Positions 6,744 to 13,407 of a stretch of 13,407 nt of DNA are shown one piece after another. The notes beneath the pieces were generated by a model that worked only from the letters and a program-made list of their open reading frames with translations, made no database searches and was not told the DNA's origin. Numbering within the stretch: the stretch's first letter is position 1; each line of letters opens with the position of its first letter. Source of the DNA: JBCCYM01 sp039190005 (GTDB taxonomy: Bacteria; Pseudomonadota; Gammaproteobacteria; UBA12402); the NCBI GenBank assembly GCA_039190005.1, contig JBCCYM010000051.1, positions 1-13,407 of the forward strand, given 5' to 3'. The translations under genes were made by a program, and so were the position numbers.

Positions 6744-7340
6744 TTACATGTAGTTAACTCTTACACCTTTAGCAAGGTAATCCGAAGTTTCTACAGTTTG
6801 CATATTTACCAATCCAGTTTTTTTTGTTGCTAGCAACTCAGACGAATCAATCATCCTTTCTTTATCAACACCTATACTGACCATATTCAACCTGTTTTGG
6901 TCACATTCTCCGTATAGTTCGGTCATCACTGCTGTAGTTGCATCACCTTTTGAATGTGCCGCACTTGCCTTTCCTATTTCTAAGTCTTCAGCATAATGAT
7001 ATTTACTGTTACATCTTTCTGCGCCAATGCTTCCAGCAACAGCAGTTTCTGCAGCGGTATTAATAATTTCAGTATTCTTTCCAGTACATGCGTTTTCTGC
7101 CACCTTATCAGTACCATTCATTTTTTTTATAACTGCCTTGCATCCATTTATAACCAAATTTTTAGCGTCATCTGCCGAACTGGATGAAACTTTTGAACAG
7201 CTCACAGCAGTATAAAGATTTCCTCCAGAACTTTTGAAATTGGTGGTTAAACAGGCCAAATAACCGGCATTGGCTTCTCCATGAACTAAGCCAAAAGAAG
7301 ATAGGACCAAACAGGCAATAAAAAGTCTTTTTTTATTCAT
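6744..7340 (-). CDS. Unrecognised exported protein with six cysteines
   Basis: I do not recognise this family. The start chosen is the ATG at 7340, with GAGAG about 8 nt upstream. An ATG five codons earlier (7355) would cover that site and weaken the signal peptide. The 198 residues begin with a Sec signal peptide: basic NKKR, hydrophobic LFIACLVLSSFGLV, and a likely cleavage after A-N-A (25/26). The mature part is hydrophilic, rich in Ala, Ser, Thr and Lys, and has six cysteines at 30, 48, 67, 85, 110 and 146. The first four are 18-19 apart, suggesting disulfides in the periplasm or outside. There are no transmembrane segments. The gene is more AT-rich than its neighbours and stands alone between gene-poor gaps, so it may have been acquired. 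Being real and exported is well supported; its function is not. Confidence 0.75.
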   Translation of the reverse strand: MNKKRLFIACLVLSSFGLVHGEANAGYLACLTTNFKSSGGNLYTAVSCSKVSSSSADDAKNLVINGCKAVIKKMNGTDKVAENACTGKNTEIINTAAETAVAGSIGAERCNSKYHYAEDLEIGKASAAHSKGDATTAVMTELYGECDQNRLNMVSIGVDKERMIDSSELLATKKTGLVNMQTVETSDYLAKGVRVNYM

Positions 7341-7386
7341 GGTAATTTCTCTCATTCTTGATTTATTATCATTTTTGTATATTAAT

Positions 7387-7415
7387 ATTTAACCACATTA
7401 AAGATATGTAGTCAA
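7387..7415 (-). promoter_or_regulatory. Predicted promoter of the six-cysteine exported protein
   Basis: On the minus strand TTGACT (plus-strand 7410-7415) is followed after 17 bp by TTAAAT (7387-7392), about 47 bp before the chosen ATG. Both hexamers are fair sigma-70 matches with ideal spacing. Confidence 0.5.
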
Positions 7416-7460
7416 GAAATATCACACTCTGCCTCCTATACAATACCGAGTCAAGAAAGG

Positions 7461-7586
7461 ATGAATGTGACAATTTATCGTGTTGTGCCGGCACCTAATG
7501 AAAGGCAGCACGATGGTGGGATTATTGCTTATTGTGGCAAACAACCCTGTGATGATGGTGTTGTTGATTCAAAAGAGTCTTTTTAA
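7461..7586 (+). CDS. Possible small protein, 41 codons (39 from GTG)
   Basis: An open frame from ATG 7461 to TAA 7584-7586 in the gap between the exported-protein gene and the DUF924 gene. Reading from the GTG at 7467 puts AAGGA 5 nt upstream, a much better ribosome-binding site than for the ATG, which directly abuts it. The 39-residue product begins VTIYRVVPAPNE and has two cysteines in AYCGKQPCDDG, with an acidic tail. There is no signal peptide or membrane segment, and I recognise no family. The frame stays open upstream to 7386, so it could instead be the remnant of a longer gene. It ends 13 bp before the convergent DUF924 stop. Confidence 0.25.
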   Translation: MNVTIYRVVPAPNERQHDGGIIAYCGKQPCDDGVVDSKESF

Positions 7587-7599
7587 TGCAGATATTAAC

Positions 7600-8151
7600 C
7601 TAAAAACCAGATCCACTTTGTTTTAAAAAATCAATTTCTTCAGCCGTTGACTGACGACCTAAAACAGCATTGCGATGCGGGTAACGTCCGAATTTTTCGA
7701 TAATCGCTAAATGCTTATACTCATAATCAAGATAACTTTCTAAACCGGGTGCTTTGAATAATTCAACGGCTTGATGATGGATTACCAATGATTCACTGTG
7801 CATATAAGGCATGAATAAAAATGCCCGCTTGGCGCCATCAAGCGCCAGATGATATCGCATGGTGACTGCCTGTTGTGCCAGTGTTAACGCCATACCATCA
7901 TAAGCAAATGATTGTGGCTTGCCACGAAATAGATTGCGCGAAAATTGATCCAACACAATGATTTCCGCCAAGCAGCCTTCCGATGATTGTCGCCACTGCC
8001 ATAACTCACCCAAACAGGCTTGGCGGTGTATATCGGAAAATAATTCACTCACTTTCTGATCAAACGCGTCGTTTTTAGCAAACCAATCCTTCAAAGCATG
8101 TCGCTCAAACCAAAATGTCAGGATGGCTTTGTAATTGTCAGTTGTTTTCAT
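7600..8151 (-). CDS. DUF924 family protein
   Basis: Cytoplasmic all-helical (TPR-like) protein of family DUF924, widespread in proteobacteria and without an assigned biochemical role. The 183 residues show the family signatures in order: FWFERH (13-18), DWFAKNDAFD (22-31), LDQFSRNLFRG (67-77), RAFLFMPYMHSES (109-121) and IIEKFGRYPHRNAVLGRQST (150-169). The ATG at 8151 has AGG about 7 nt upstream, and the length is normal. It stands alone: its nearest minus-strand neighbour downstream is 260 bp away, and upstream it diverges from the aldo/keto reductase gene. The family call is firm. Confidence 0.92.
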   Translation of the reverse strand: MKTTDNYKAILTFWFERHALKDWFAKNDAFDQKVSELFSDIHRQACLGELWQWRQSSEGCLAEIIVLDQFSRNLFRGKPQSFAYDGMALTLAQQAVTMRYHLALDGAKRAFLFMPYMHSESLVIHHQAVELFKAPGLESYLDYEYKHLAIIEKFGRYPHRNAVLGRQSTAEEIDFLKQSGSGF

Positions 8152-8192
8152 GTGACTACCTAAATGACTATGCTTTCTGTAAATAATAACAA

Positions 8193-8221
8193 TTCCAAGC
8201 GCATTAGAAAATAGATATAAA
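8193..8221 (+). promoter_or_regulatory. Weak candidate promoter for the aldo/keto reductase-rsmA-apaH unit
   Basis: TTCCAA (8193-8198), a 17-bp spacer and TATAAA (8216-8221, continuing as TATAAAAT) lie about 85 bp before the reductase ATG. The -10 is good but the -35 matches only half of TTGACA. Confidence 0.3.
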
Positions 8222-8305
8222 ATTACTACTGCTGCTGCTTTTTAGTGAAAATTGCGTTATCATCGGAAATATCACGACAAACAAAAACCATTGGAGAAAC
8301 TGAAC

Positions 8306-9274
8306 ATGAAAACATATCCATTAAACAGTGGCGATACAATGCCGGCCATCGGGCTGGGTACCTGGCAATCTCCAAGCAATGACATTAAAACAGCCATCGA
8401 AGCAGCGCTACAATGTGGCTATCGCCATATTGATTGCGCCATGATTTATCAAAACGAAGCCGATATCGGGAACTGTTTATCAACCGCATTAAAAAACGCG
8501 AAGATCTCAAGAGAAGATGTGTGGATAACCTCTAAACTTTGGAACAGTTATCACCATCCTGATCATGTTGAAAAGGCAGTGAAAAAAACACTCCAGGATC
8601 TACAACTTGATTACCTCGATCTGTATCTCATGCACTGGCCGGTCGCATTTCAAGAATCAGTTGGCTTAGGTGAGTCTAAAGCCATTTCTGATTTTGTTTC
8701 ATTACAAGACATCCCTTTAATTGACACCTGGCAGGCAATGGAGCAATTAGTCGATAAAGGTTTAGCGCGTAATATTGGCGTTTCAAACTTTACCGAGACT
8801 AAATTAAAATCGATTACTGAACAAGCCAGCATACAACCGGCGGTTAATCAAGTTGAAAACCATCCTTATTTATCACAACCCAAATTAGTTGAATTCTGTC
8901 AACAACAGGCTATTAATGTCACAGCCTATTCACCTTTAGGGCGCGGTAATATGCCTGAGCGATTTGAAAATGCTGATCAACCACTAGAAATTCCTTTGAA
9001 AAATGAAGTAATTGTTAGTATCGCTGAACACCACCAAGCCACAAGCGCGCAGATATTAATTGCTTGGCAATTACACCGCGGTTTGTCTTGCATACCGAAA
9101 TCAGTTACCCCAACTCGAATTAAACAAAATCTAATGGCACAGGACCTTAAACTGACAGCTGAAGATATGAAAGCGATTGAACAATTAAACCTGGATTATC
9201 GTCTTATTAATCCGCAATCGTGGACTTGGACACAAGCAGGTTCACCCTATGACGCGGATACGTTCTGGCTTTGA
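8306..9274 (+). CDS. Aldo/keto reductase (AKR1-like NADPH oxidoreductase)
   Basis: Soluble (beta/alpha)8 enzyme expected to reduce aldehydes or ketones with NADPH; the natural substrate cannot be told. With the ATG at 8306 (GGAG 9 nt upstream) it has 322 residues, typical of AKR1/AKR2-type enzymes. An in-frame TTG at 8252 has no ribosome-binding support and adds a basic tail absent from the family. The full catalytic tetrad is present: D43 and Y48 (HIDCAMIYQNE), K77 (WITSKLW) and H110 (YLMHWP). The N-terminal GLGTW strand, GVSNF, the QVENHPYL segment and the cofactor-phosphate motif IPKS are also seen. It is longer than the bacterial 2,5-diketogluconate reductases and resembles eukaryotic aldehyde reductases in the loop after HWP. 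rsmA follows after 24 bp, so the three plus-strand genes may be one transcript. Confidence 0.93.
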   Translation: MKTYPLNSGDTMPAIGLGTWQSPSNDIKTAIEAALQCGYRHIDCAMIYQNEADIGNCLSTALKNAKISREDVWITSKLWNSYHHPDHVEKAVKKTLQDLQLDYLDLYLMHWPVAFQESVGLGESKAISDFVSLQDIPLIDTWQAMEQLVDKGLARNIGVSNFTETKLKSITEQASIQPAVNQVENHPYLSQPKLVEFCQQQAINVTAYSPLGRGNMPERFENADQPLEIPLKNEVIVSIAEHHQATSAQILIAWQLHRGLSCIPKSVTPTRIKQNLMAQDLKLTAEDMKAIEQLNLDYRLINPQSWTWTQAGSPYDADTFWL

Positions 9275-9284
9275 TCCATCACTC

Positions 9285-9298
9285 ATCAACGCGTTGAT
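9285..9298. repeat. 14-bp perfect palindrome abutting the rsmA start codon
   Basis: ATCAACGCGTTGAT is identical to its own reverse complement and ends directly at the rsmA ATG (9299). No Shine-Dalgarno sequence is visible between aldo/keto reductase and rsmA. A five-pair hairpin with a CGCG loop or a protein-binding site are both possible. Confidence 0.5.
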
Positions 9299-10078
9299 AT
9301 GGTTCGCGCGCGAAAACGATTTGGTCAACACTTTTTACATGACGCGCATGTAATTGACCAACTCTGTTTGCGTATTCAAGCGTATCCTGACGATCGATTA
9401 GTAGAAATTGGTCCGGGCTTAGGCGCGCTAACCACCGCGTTGCTGCCAATAAGTAAAAAAATGGATGTCATTGAAATTGATCGTGATCTCATTCCCAAAC
9501 TTCGAGCAAGATGCGCGAAACTTGGTGAATTACATATTCATGAAATGGACGCGCTAGAGTGTGATTTTTCTGTTTTCGCTCAAGAAAAAAAAATTCGTGT
9601 CGTCGGCAATCTGCCTTATAACATTTCAACGCCTTTATTATTTCACTTATTCACTTATATCGACTATATTAAAGATATGTATTTTATGTTTCAGAAAGAA
9701 GTTGTGGATCGTTTAGCCGCGCCGGTTGCCACAGCTGATTATGGTCGTTTAAGTGTGATGGCACAATATTATTGCGATGTTGAACCATTGTTTTCCGTCA
9801 GCGCTGACGCGTTTTTACCATCACCAAAAGTTGAATCCGCCGTACTGCGCCTTGTACCCAAAAAACCAACACTCGTCGCCAACAATCTTGTTAATTTAAA
9901 AAAAGTCGTGGCTACCGCGTTTCAACAACGACGCAAAACCATACGCAATAGTTTAAAAAATATGATAGCGGCTGAACGCTTATCCGCGTTAGACATTGAT
10001 CCAAACTTAAGACCAGCTGATTTAACTGTCGATAATTATGTGCGTATCAGCAACACTATGGAGAAAGAAAAAGAATGA
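9299..10078 (+). CDS. rsmA: 16S rRNA (adenine1518-N6/adenine1519-N6)-dimethyltransferase RsmA (KsgA)
   Basis: Dimethylates A1518 and A1519 in helix 45 of 16S rRNA late in 30S assembly; in known bacteria its loss gives kasugamycin resistance. The 259 residues are normal. The N-terminus RARKRFGQHFLHD is diagnostic. SAM motif I EIGPGLGALT is at 36-45, the acidic VIEIDRDL at 57-64, and the catalytic NLPYNIST at 104-111. FQKEVVDRL and the C-terminal AFQQRRKTIRNSL follow. The ATG is at 9299; no ribosome-binding site is seen and a 14-bp palindrome fills the leader. The gene overlaps apaH by 4 bp (ATGA). pdxA and apaG, its usual neighbours in enterics, are absent; an aldo/keto reductase gene lies upstream. 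Confidence 0.97.
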   Translation: MVRARKRFGQHFLHDAHVIDQLCLRIQAYPDDRLVEIGPGLGALTTALLPISKKMDVIEIDRDLIPKLRARCAKLGELHIHEMDALECDFSVFAQEKKIRVVGNLPYNISTPLLFHLFTYIDYIKDMYFMFQKEVVDRLAAPVATADYGRLSVMAQYYCDVEPLFSVSADAFLPSPKVESAVLRLVPKKPTLVANNLVNLKKVVATAFQQRRKTIRNSLKNMIAAERLSALDIDPNLRPADLTVDNYVRISNTMEKEKE

Positions 10079-10914
10079 GTACTTATGCCATCGGTGATAT
10101 TCAAGGCTGCCACGAAGAACTGCAAGCCTTGTTGGAAAAAATTCAATTCGATCGCAATAAAGACCGGTTATGGTTGACCGGTGATTTAGTCAACCGCGGT
10201 AACTATTCCCTAGAAGTATTACGCTTTGTAAAAAGTTTAGGCGATAGCGCCCAAACCGTATTAGGCAATCATGATATTCACTTACTGGGATTAGCTTATG
10301 GTTATGGCCAACATCTTCCTGAACATGATTTAATCCCTATTTTAGAAGCACCGGATCGAGAAGTGTTGCTGGATTGGTTGCGTTGTCAGCCTTTACTGCT
10401 TGAACATAAGGCCTTAGGCTATATGATGATCCATGCCGGATTTCCACCACAATGGGACACCGATACCGCGCGTCGTTGCGCTGAAGAAGTTGAATCGGTG
10501 TTACGTGGCGACAATTGCACAGCATTATTACGACAATTATATGATGACCAACCAGACTGTTGGGATGAGGCCTTAAAAAGCTATGAGCGCTATCGCTTTA
10601 TTATCAATTGTCTGACTCGCATACGTGTCTGCGACAAAAATGGGCATTTAAACCTTCATTACAAAGACACACTGGATAAACGACCACCAGATTCATTCGC
10701 CTGGTTTAACCATCCGCAACGTCAAAGCAAAGGACAAAAAATTATTTTCGGGCATTGGGCGGCATTGGAAGGGATGGTTGACGAGCCTAATATTTTCGCT
10801 ATCGACACTGGTTGTTGTTGGGGTAGAGAACTCACAGCGATGCGTCTTGAAGACCAACAGCGTTTCAGTGTGCCCAGTCAAACCAATGTGTTTTCTAGAG
10901 CGGCATCCATATAA
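10075..10914 (+). CDS. apaH: Bis(5'-nucleosyl)-tetraphosphatase, symmetrical (ApaH)
   Basis: Metallophosphoesterase that hydrolyses Ap4A to two ADP and in enterics also removes Np4 caps from RNA 5' ends. The 279 residues equal the usual length. The calcineurin-like motifs are complete: GDIQGCHEEL (7-16), LTGDLVNRG (34-42), GNHDIH (64-69), the HAGF segment in MMIHAGFPPQW, and the late FGHWAALEG. The ATG overlaps the rsmA stop (ATGA), and GGAG lies 11-14 nt upstream in the end of rsmA, so translation is probably coupled. It converges on uvrD with only 5 bp between stop codons and no visible terminator. Confidence 0.97.
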   Translation: MSTYAIGDIQGCHEELQALLEKIQFDRNKDRLWLTGDLVNRGNYSLEVLRFVKSLGDSAQTVLGNHDIHLLGLAYGYGQHLPEHDLIPILEAPDREVLLDWLRCQPLLLEHKALGYMMIHAGFPPQWDTDTARRCAEEVESVLRGDNCTALLRQLYDDQPDCWDEALKSYERYRFIINCLTRIRVCDKNGHLNLHYKDTLDKRPPDSFAWFNHPQRQSKGQKIIFGHWAALEGMVDEPNIFAIDTGCCWGRELTAMRLEDQQRFSVPSQTNVFSRAASI

Positions 10915-10919
10915 TCAAA

Positions 10920-13118
10920 TCAAATAGCTTGTAATTTGGCGTAACTGATTACCAACCATTTACTACCGATGCGATTAAAACGCACTTGCACACGCGCCTG
11001 TTCGCCTTGACCGTCAAAATCAGTAATTGTGCCTTCACCAAAGCGTTGATGATACACCTGTGACCCCATTTTCAAACCACTTTGATGGCTGGCATCTGTT
11101 TCAAAGCTGATACGCTTCTTGGGTTGATAGGCAGTATGTTGGCGATGATAACTGCTGGGACGTACAATGGTTGATCGCATTCGAACTTCCTGCAAACATT
11201 CAGACGGCAGTTCGGCAATAAAACGTGACGGCGCGTGATAAGCGTCACGACCATGTAAACGTCGTTGCTCAGCATAGGAAATATAAAGCTGCTGCATCGC
11301 GCGCGTAATACCAACATAACATAAACGCCGCTCTTCTTCTAAGCGTCCGGGCTCATTAATAGACATCTGATGCGGAAATAAACCTTCTTCAACACCGCTG
11401 AGAAATACCAGCGCGAATTCCAAACCTTTAGCGGAGTGTAATGTCATTAACTGCACACAATCATTGCCATTATCCGCCTGCGCTTCACCCGCTTCAAGTG
11501 CCGCATGAGATAAGAATGCCGTTAATGGTGTAATCGCATCATCATCGCGATCACTTTCTTCAAACTGCCGGCAAGCCGTCACTAATTCTTCCAGGTTTTC
11601 AACCTTGGCTAAACCTTTTTCGCCTTTAACCTGCCTATAATGTTCTAACAGGCCACTGTGTTGCAGGACATGATCACATAACTCATCCAATGATAACTTA
11701 TCGGTATCGGTTTGCATCTGTGTGATCAAGGCGAAAAAATGATTCAATGCCTGAGAAGCACGCGCCGATAAACTCTGTTGTTCAACAATTGTCTGCCCGG
11801 CGGTCCACAGTGACAGTTGTTGTTCGCTAGCAAGCTGACGTAAAAATTGCAGCGTGCGTTCACCAATGCCACGCGTTGGAAAATTCACCACCCGTTCAAA
11901 GGCGGCGTCATCATTTGGATTGGCTAATAAACGCATATAAGCAAGCGCGTCTTTAATTTCAGCCCGTTCAAAAAATCGCATACCACCATGTATCTTATAA
12001 GGAATATCGGCATTAATCAGTGTTTCTTCAATGACACGAGATTGCGCGTTAGAGCGATACAGGATAGCAATCTGCTGGTAAGGATTCCCCTGTTGTTGCC
12101 AATATTGAATGCGGTCAACAATAAAACGGGCTTCATCAATTTCATTAAATGCCGCGTAAACAGAAATCGGTTCACCCTGCTCACCCTCGGTCCACAGGTT
12201 TTTCCCCAGACGATCATCATTATGATGGATCAAAGTATTCGCCGTTTTGAGAATAGTCGCGGTGGAACGATAATTCTGCTCCAGAGCGATGGTTTTCACA
12301 TCAGAAAACTCACGCTGAAAACGACGAATATTTTCAACTTTCGCGCCGCGCCAAGAATAAATGGATTGATCGTCATCACCGACAATCATAATATGAGCCG
12401 CACCTTGTCGACTCAATGTTGACAACCAAGTGTATTGAATACCATTGGTATCCTGAAACTCATCAACCAAAATATGGCGAAACCGCTGTTGATAATGCGA
12501 CAATATTTCCGGATGATGCTGCCACAACTCTAAATTACGCAATAACAATTCAGCAAAATCAACTAAACCACCTCGCTGACAGGCTTGTTCATAGGCCAAA
12601 TAAACCCGTTGCATTGTGCGGATAAACGGATTACTGTTTTCCGGCATTTGCGTGGCACGCAAGCCCTCATCTTTGCGACTATTAATAAAGCCTTGCACTT
12701 GTCGTGGCGACCAATGATCTTCATCAACCGCCTGTTCCTTCATAATCCGCCTTATCAAACGCAGCTGATCTTCGGAGTCGAGAATCTGAAACATCTCCGG
12801 CAAACCGGCATCACGCCAATGCATACGTAAAAAACGGTGCGCCAATCCATGAAACGTCCCCACCCACATACCATGATTACCAACCCCAACCAATTGCTCA
12901 ATACGCCCGCGCATTTCACTGGCCGCTTTATTCGTAAATGTGACGGCCAGAATACTTAATGGCGTGGCATAACCCTGATCAAGCAACCAGGCAATACGAT
13001 GCACCAACACCCGTGTTTTGCCACTGCCGGCGCCGGCCAATACCAATAAATTACCCGGCTCAGCGGTAACAGCTTGATATTGTTCGGGATTCAAATTTTC
13101 AGTAATCTGTGCATTCAC
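10920..13118 (-). CDS. uvrD: DNA helicase II UvrD
   Basis: SF1A 3'-5' helicase of nucleotide-excision and mismatch repair that also backtracks RNA polymerase. The start chosen is the GTG at 13118, giving MNAQITENLNPEQ, which aligns with the usual UvrD N-terminus. A TTG at 13154 would add 12 residues with no family support. The 732 residues contain GAGSGKT (29-35), VTFTNKAASEM (59-69), DEFQDTN (219-225), GDDDQSIYSWRGA, the QNYRS motif, LHSAKGLEF and EEERRLCYVGITRA. The C-terminal 45 residues (YHQRFGEGTI..., then KWLVISYAKLQ) match the Tudor-like RNA-polymerase-binding domain of E. coli UvrD, which separates it from Rep. No CTG-N10-CAG LexA box was found upstream. TACAAT on the minus strand (13128-13133) lies 9 bp before the GTG, so the mRNA may be almost leaderless. 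Confidence 0.96.
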   Translation of the reverse strand: MNAQITENLNPEQYQAVTAEPGNLLVLAGAGSGKTRVLVHRIAWLLDQGYATPLSILAVTFTNKAASEMRGRIEQLVGVGNHGMWVGTFHGLAHRFLRMHWRDAGLPEMFQILDSEDQLRLIRRIMKEQAVDEDHWSPRQVQGFINSRKDEGLRATQMPENSNPFIRTMQRVYLAYEQACQRGGLVDFAELLLRNLELWQHHPEILSHYQQRFRHILVDEFQDTNGIQYTWLSTLSRQGAAHIMIVGDDDQSIYSWRGAKVENIRRFQREFSDVKTIALEQNYRSTATILKTANTLIHHNDDRLGKNLWTEGEQGEPISVYAAFNEIDEARFIVDRIQYWQQQGNPYQQIAILYRSNAQSRVIEETLINADIPYKIHGGMRFFERAEIKDALAYMRLLANPNDDAAFERVVNFPTRGIGERTLQFLRQLASEQQLSLWTAGQTIVEQQSLSARASQALNHFFALITQMQTDTDKLSLDELCDHVLQHSGLLEHYRQVKGEKGLAKVENLEELVTACRQFEESDRDDDAITPLTAFLSHAALEAGEAQADNGNDCVQLMTLHSAKGLEFALVFLSGVEEGLFPHQMSINEPGRLEEERRLCYVGITRAMQQLYISYAEQRRLHGRDAYHAPSRFIAELPSECLQEVRMRSTIVRPSSYHRQHTAYQPKKRISFETDASHQSGLKMGSQVYHQRFGEGTITDFDGQGEQARVQVRFNRIGSKWLVISYAKLQAI

Positions 13119-13127
13119 AACGCGCAA

Positions 13128-13133
13128 ATTGTA
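13128..13133 (-). promoter_or_regulatory. Possible -10 element of uvrD
   Basis: TACAAT on the minus strand with TTTTGC 17 bp upstream of it. It ends 9 bp before the uvrD GTG, which would leave a leader of only a few nucleotides. Confidence 0.3.
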
Positions 13134-13184
13134 GCAAAGTTTGACGCAATGCAAAACGCTAAGCTCATAATTAATTGCCCTAAT

Positions 13185-13201
13185 CCTTCGACAAGCTCAG
13201 G
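13185..13201 (+). repeat. Dispersed repeat unit CCTTCGACAAGCTCAGG (copy 3)
   Basis: Same orientation and nearly the same sequence as the units in the zur/alr terminator, here in the divergent uvrD/tRNA-Phe gap. Confidence 0.7.
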
Positions 13202-13207
13202 AACCGT

Positions 13208-13224
13208 CCTTCGACAAGCTTAGG
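13208..13224 (+). repeat. Dispersed repeat unit CCTTCGACAAGCTTAGG (copy 4)
   Basis: Direct copy starting 23 bp after copy 3, with one base changed (C to T). Copies 3 and 4 form a short tandem pair. Confidence 0.7.
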
Positions 13225-13270
13225 AATCTTCTTTCTGCAAATTCAGAAATACTTTTTCAACACAATTTCA

Positions 13271-13299
13271 TTGCCTTTAGCCAATGAAACGATTAGAAT
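13271..13299 (+). promoter_or_regulatory. Promoter of tRNA-Phe
   Basis: TTGCCT (13271-13276), a 17-bp spacer and TAGAAT (13294-13299) end 16 bp before the mature tRNA 5' end. This is the clearest sigma-70 promoter in the window. Confidence 0.65.
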
Positions 13300-13315
13300 A
13301 AGCACATTTCCCCGT

Positions 13316-13391
13316 GGCCTGATAGCTCAGTCGGTAGAGCAAAGGACTGAAAATCCTTGTGTCGGTGGTTCGATTCCACCTCAGGCCACCA
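13316..13391 (+). tRNA. tRNA-Phe (anticodon GAA)
   Basis: A 76-nt cloverleaf with the 3' CCA encoded. The acceptor arms GGCCTGA and TCAGGCC pair perfectly, with A as discriminator. The D arm is GCTC/GAGC with loop AGTCGGTA. The anticodon stem AAGGA/TCCTT encloses loop CTGAAAA, giving GAA at 34-36. The variable loop is GTGTC, and the T arm GGTGG/CCACC has loop TTCGATT. The body closely resembles E. coli tRNA-Phe. It is transcribed divergently from uvrD; its 3' flank runs to the end of the window without a visible terminator or integrase gene. Confidence 0.97.
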
Positions 13392-13407
13392 TTTTTCAAT
13401 GGCTTAT

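Noticed and set aside
7311..7325. Lipobox-like FIAC in the signal peptide of the exported protein
   Set aside because: The cysteine is at residue 10, too early and in the middle of the hydrophobic core; the ANA site at 25/26 fits signal peptidase I.
8252..8305. TTG-initiated extension of the aldo/keto reductase
   Set aside because: It adds a basic tail not found in the family; the ATG at 8306 has a GGAG and gives the normal N-terminus.
10906..10930. Terminator between convergent apaH and uvrD
   Set aside because: Only 5 bp separate the stop codons and no hairpin with a T tract was seen; the transcripts probably overlap.
13119..13154. TTG-initiated extension of UvrD
   Set aside because: It covers the likely -10 region and does not match the conserved UvrD N-terminus, which begins at the GTG at 13118.
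13232..13249. Hairpin TTTCTG-CAAATT-CAGAAA followed by T-rich sequence, as a terminator
   Set aside because: Weak AT-rich stem, and no gene ends upstream of it on the plus strand.
13316..13407. tRNA-Phe as an integration site of a mobile element
   Set aside because: The window ends 16 bp after the gene, with no integrase and no duplicate tRNA 3' end visible.

Overview
The window reads as chromosomal DNA of a moderately AT-rich gammaproteobacterium. The housekeeping genes (parB, parA, rsmG, alr, dnaB, rsmA, apaH, uvrD) and the tRNA-Phe all look gammaproteobacterial. The Zur-type regulator and the UvrD C-terminal domain closely follow the Escherichia coli proteins as I remember them. Conserved neighbours are missing in several places: no mnmG before rsmG, no rplI before dnaB, no apaG between rsmA and apaH. 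This suits a rearranged lineage such as a Legionellales-like host-associated or aquatic group, but that placement is inference.

Left part (1-2489, minus strand): a tight rsmG-parA-parB operon for 16S rRNA m7G methylation and chromosome partitioning. Divergent from it (2574-3863, plus strand) is a two-gene zinc module, a ZIP-family metal transporter followed by a Zur-type Fur-family repressor. A perfect GTTATA-N-TATAAC Zur-box core overlaps the predicted -10 of this unit, so the repressor probably controls its own operon. The module meets the convergent dnaB-alr pair at a bidirectional terminator whose two arms contain the stop codons of zur and alr. The loop of that terminator is filled with copies of a CCTTCGACARGCTCAGG repeat.

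Middle part (3978-8151, minus strand): alr is translationally coupled to dnaB by a 4-bp overlap. Upstream lies a 322-bp AT-rich gap with a hairpin, then a gene for an unrecognised exported protein with six cysteines, a possible tiny ORF on the other strand, and a DUF924 gene. The stretch from about 6480 to 7590 is the most accessory-looking part of the window.

Right part (8306-13391): an aldo/keto reductase gene, rsmA and apaH run on the plus strand, with rsmA and apaH overlapping by 4 bp. They converge on uvrD (minus strand), with only 5 bp between the apaH and uvrD stop codons. Divergent from uvrD is a tRNA-Phe(GAA) gene with a good sigma-70 promoter, and two more copies of the repeat lie between them.

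No clearly new defence or mobile system is visible. The most interesting items are the self-regulated zip-zur module, the repeat-filled bidirectional terminator and the unknown six-cysteine secreted protein.
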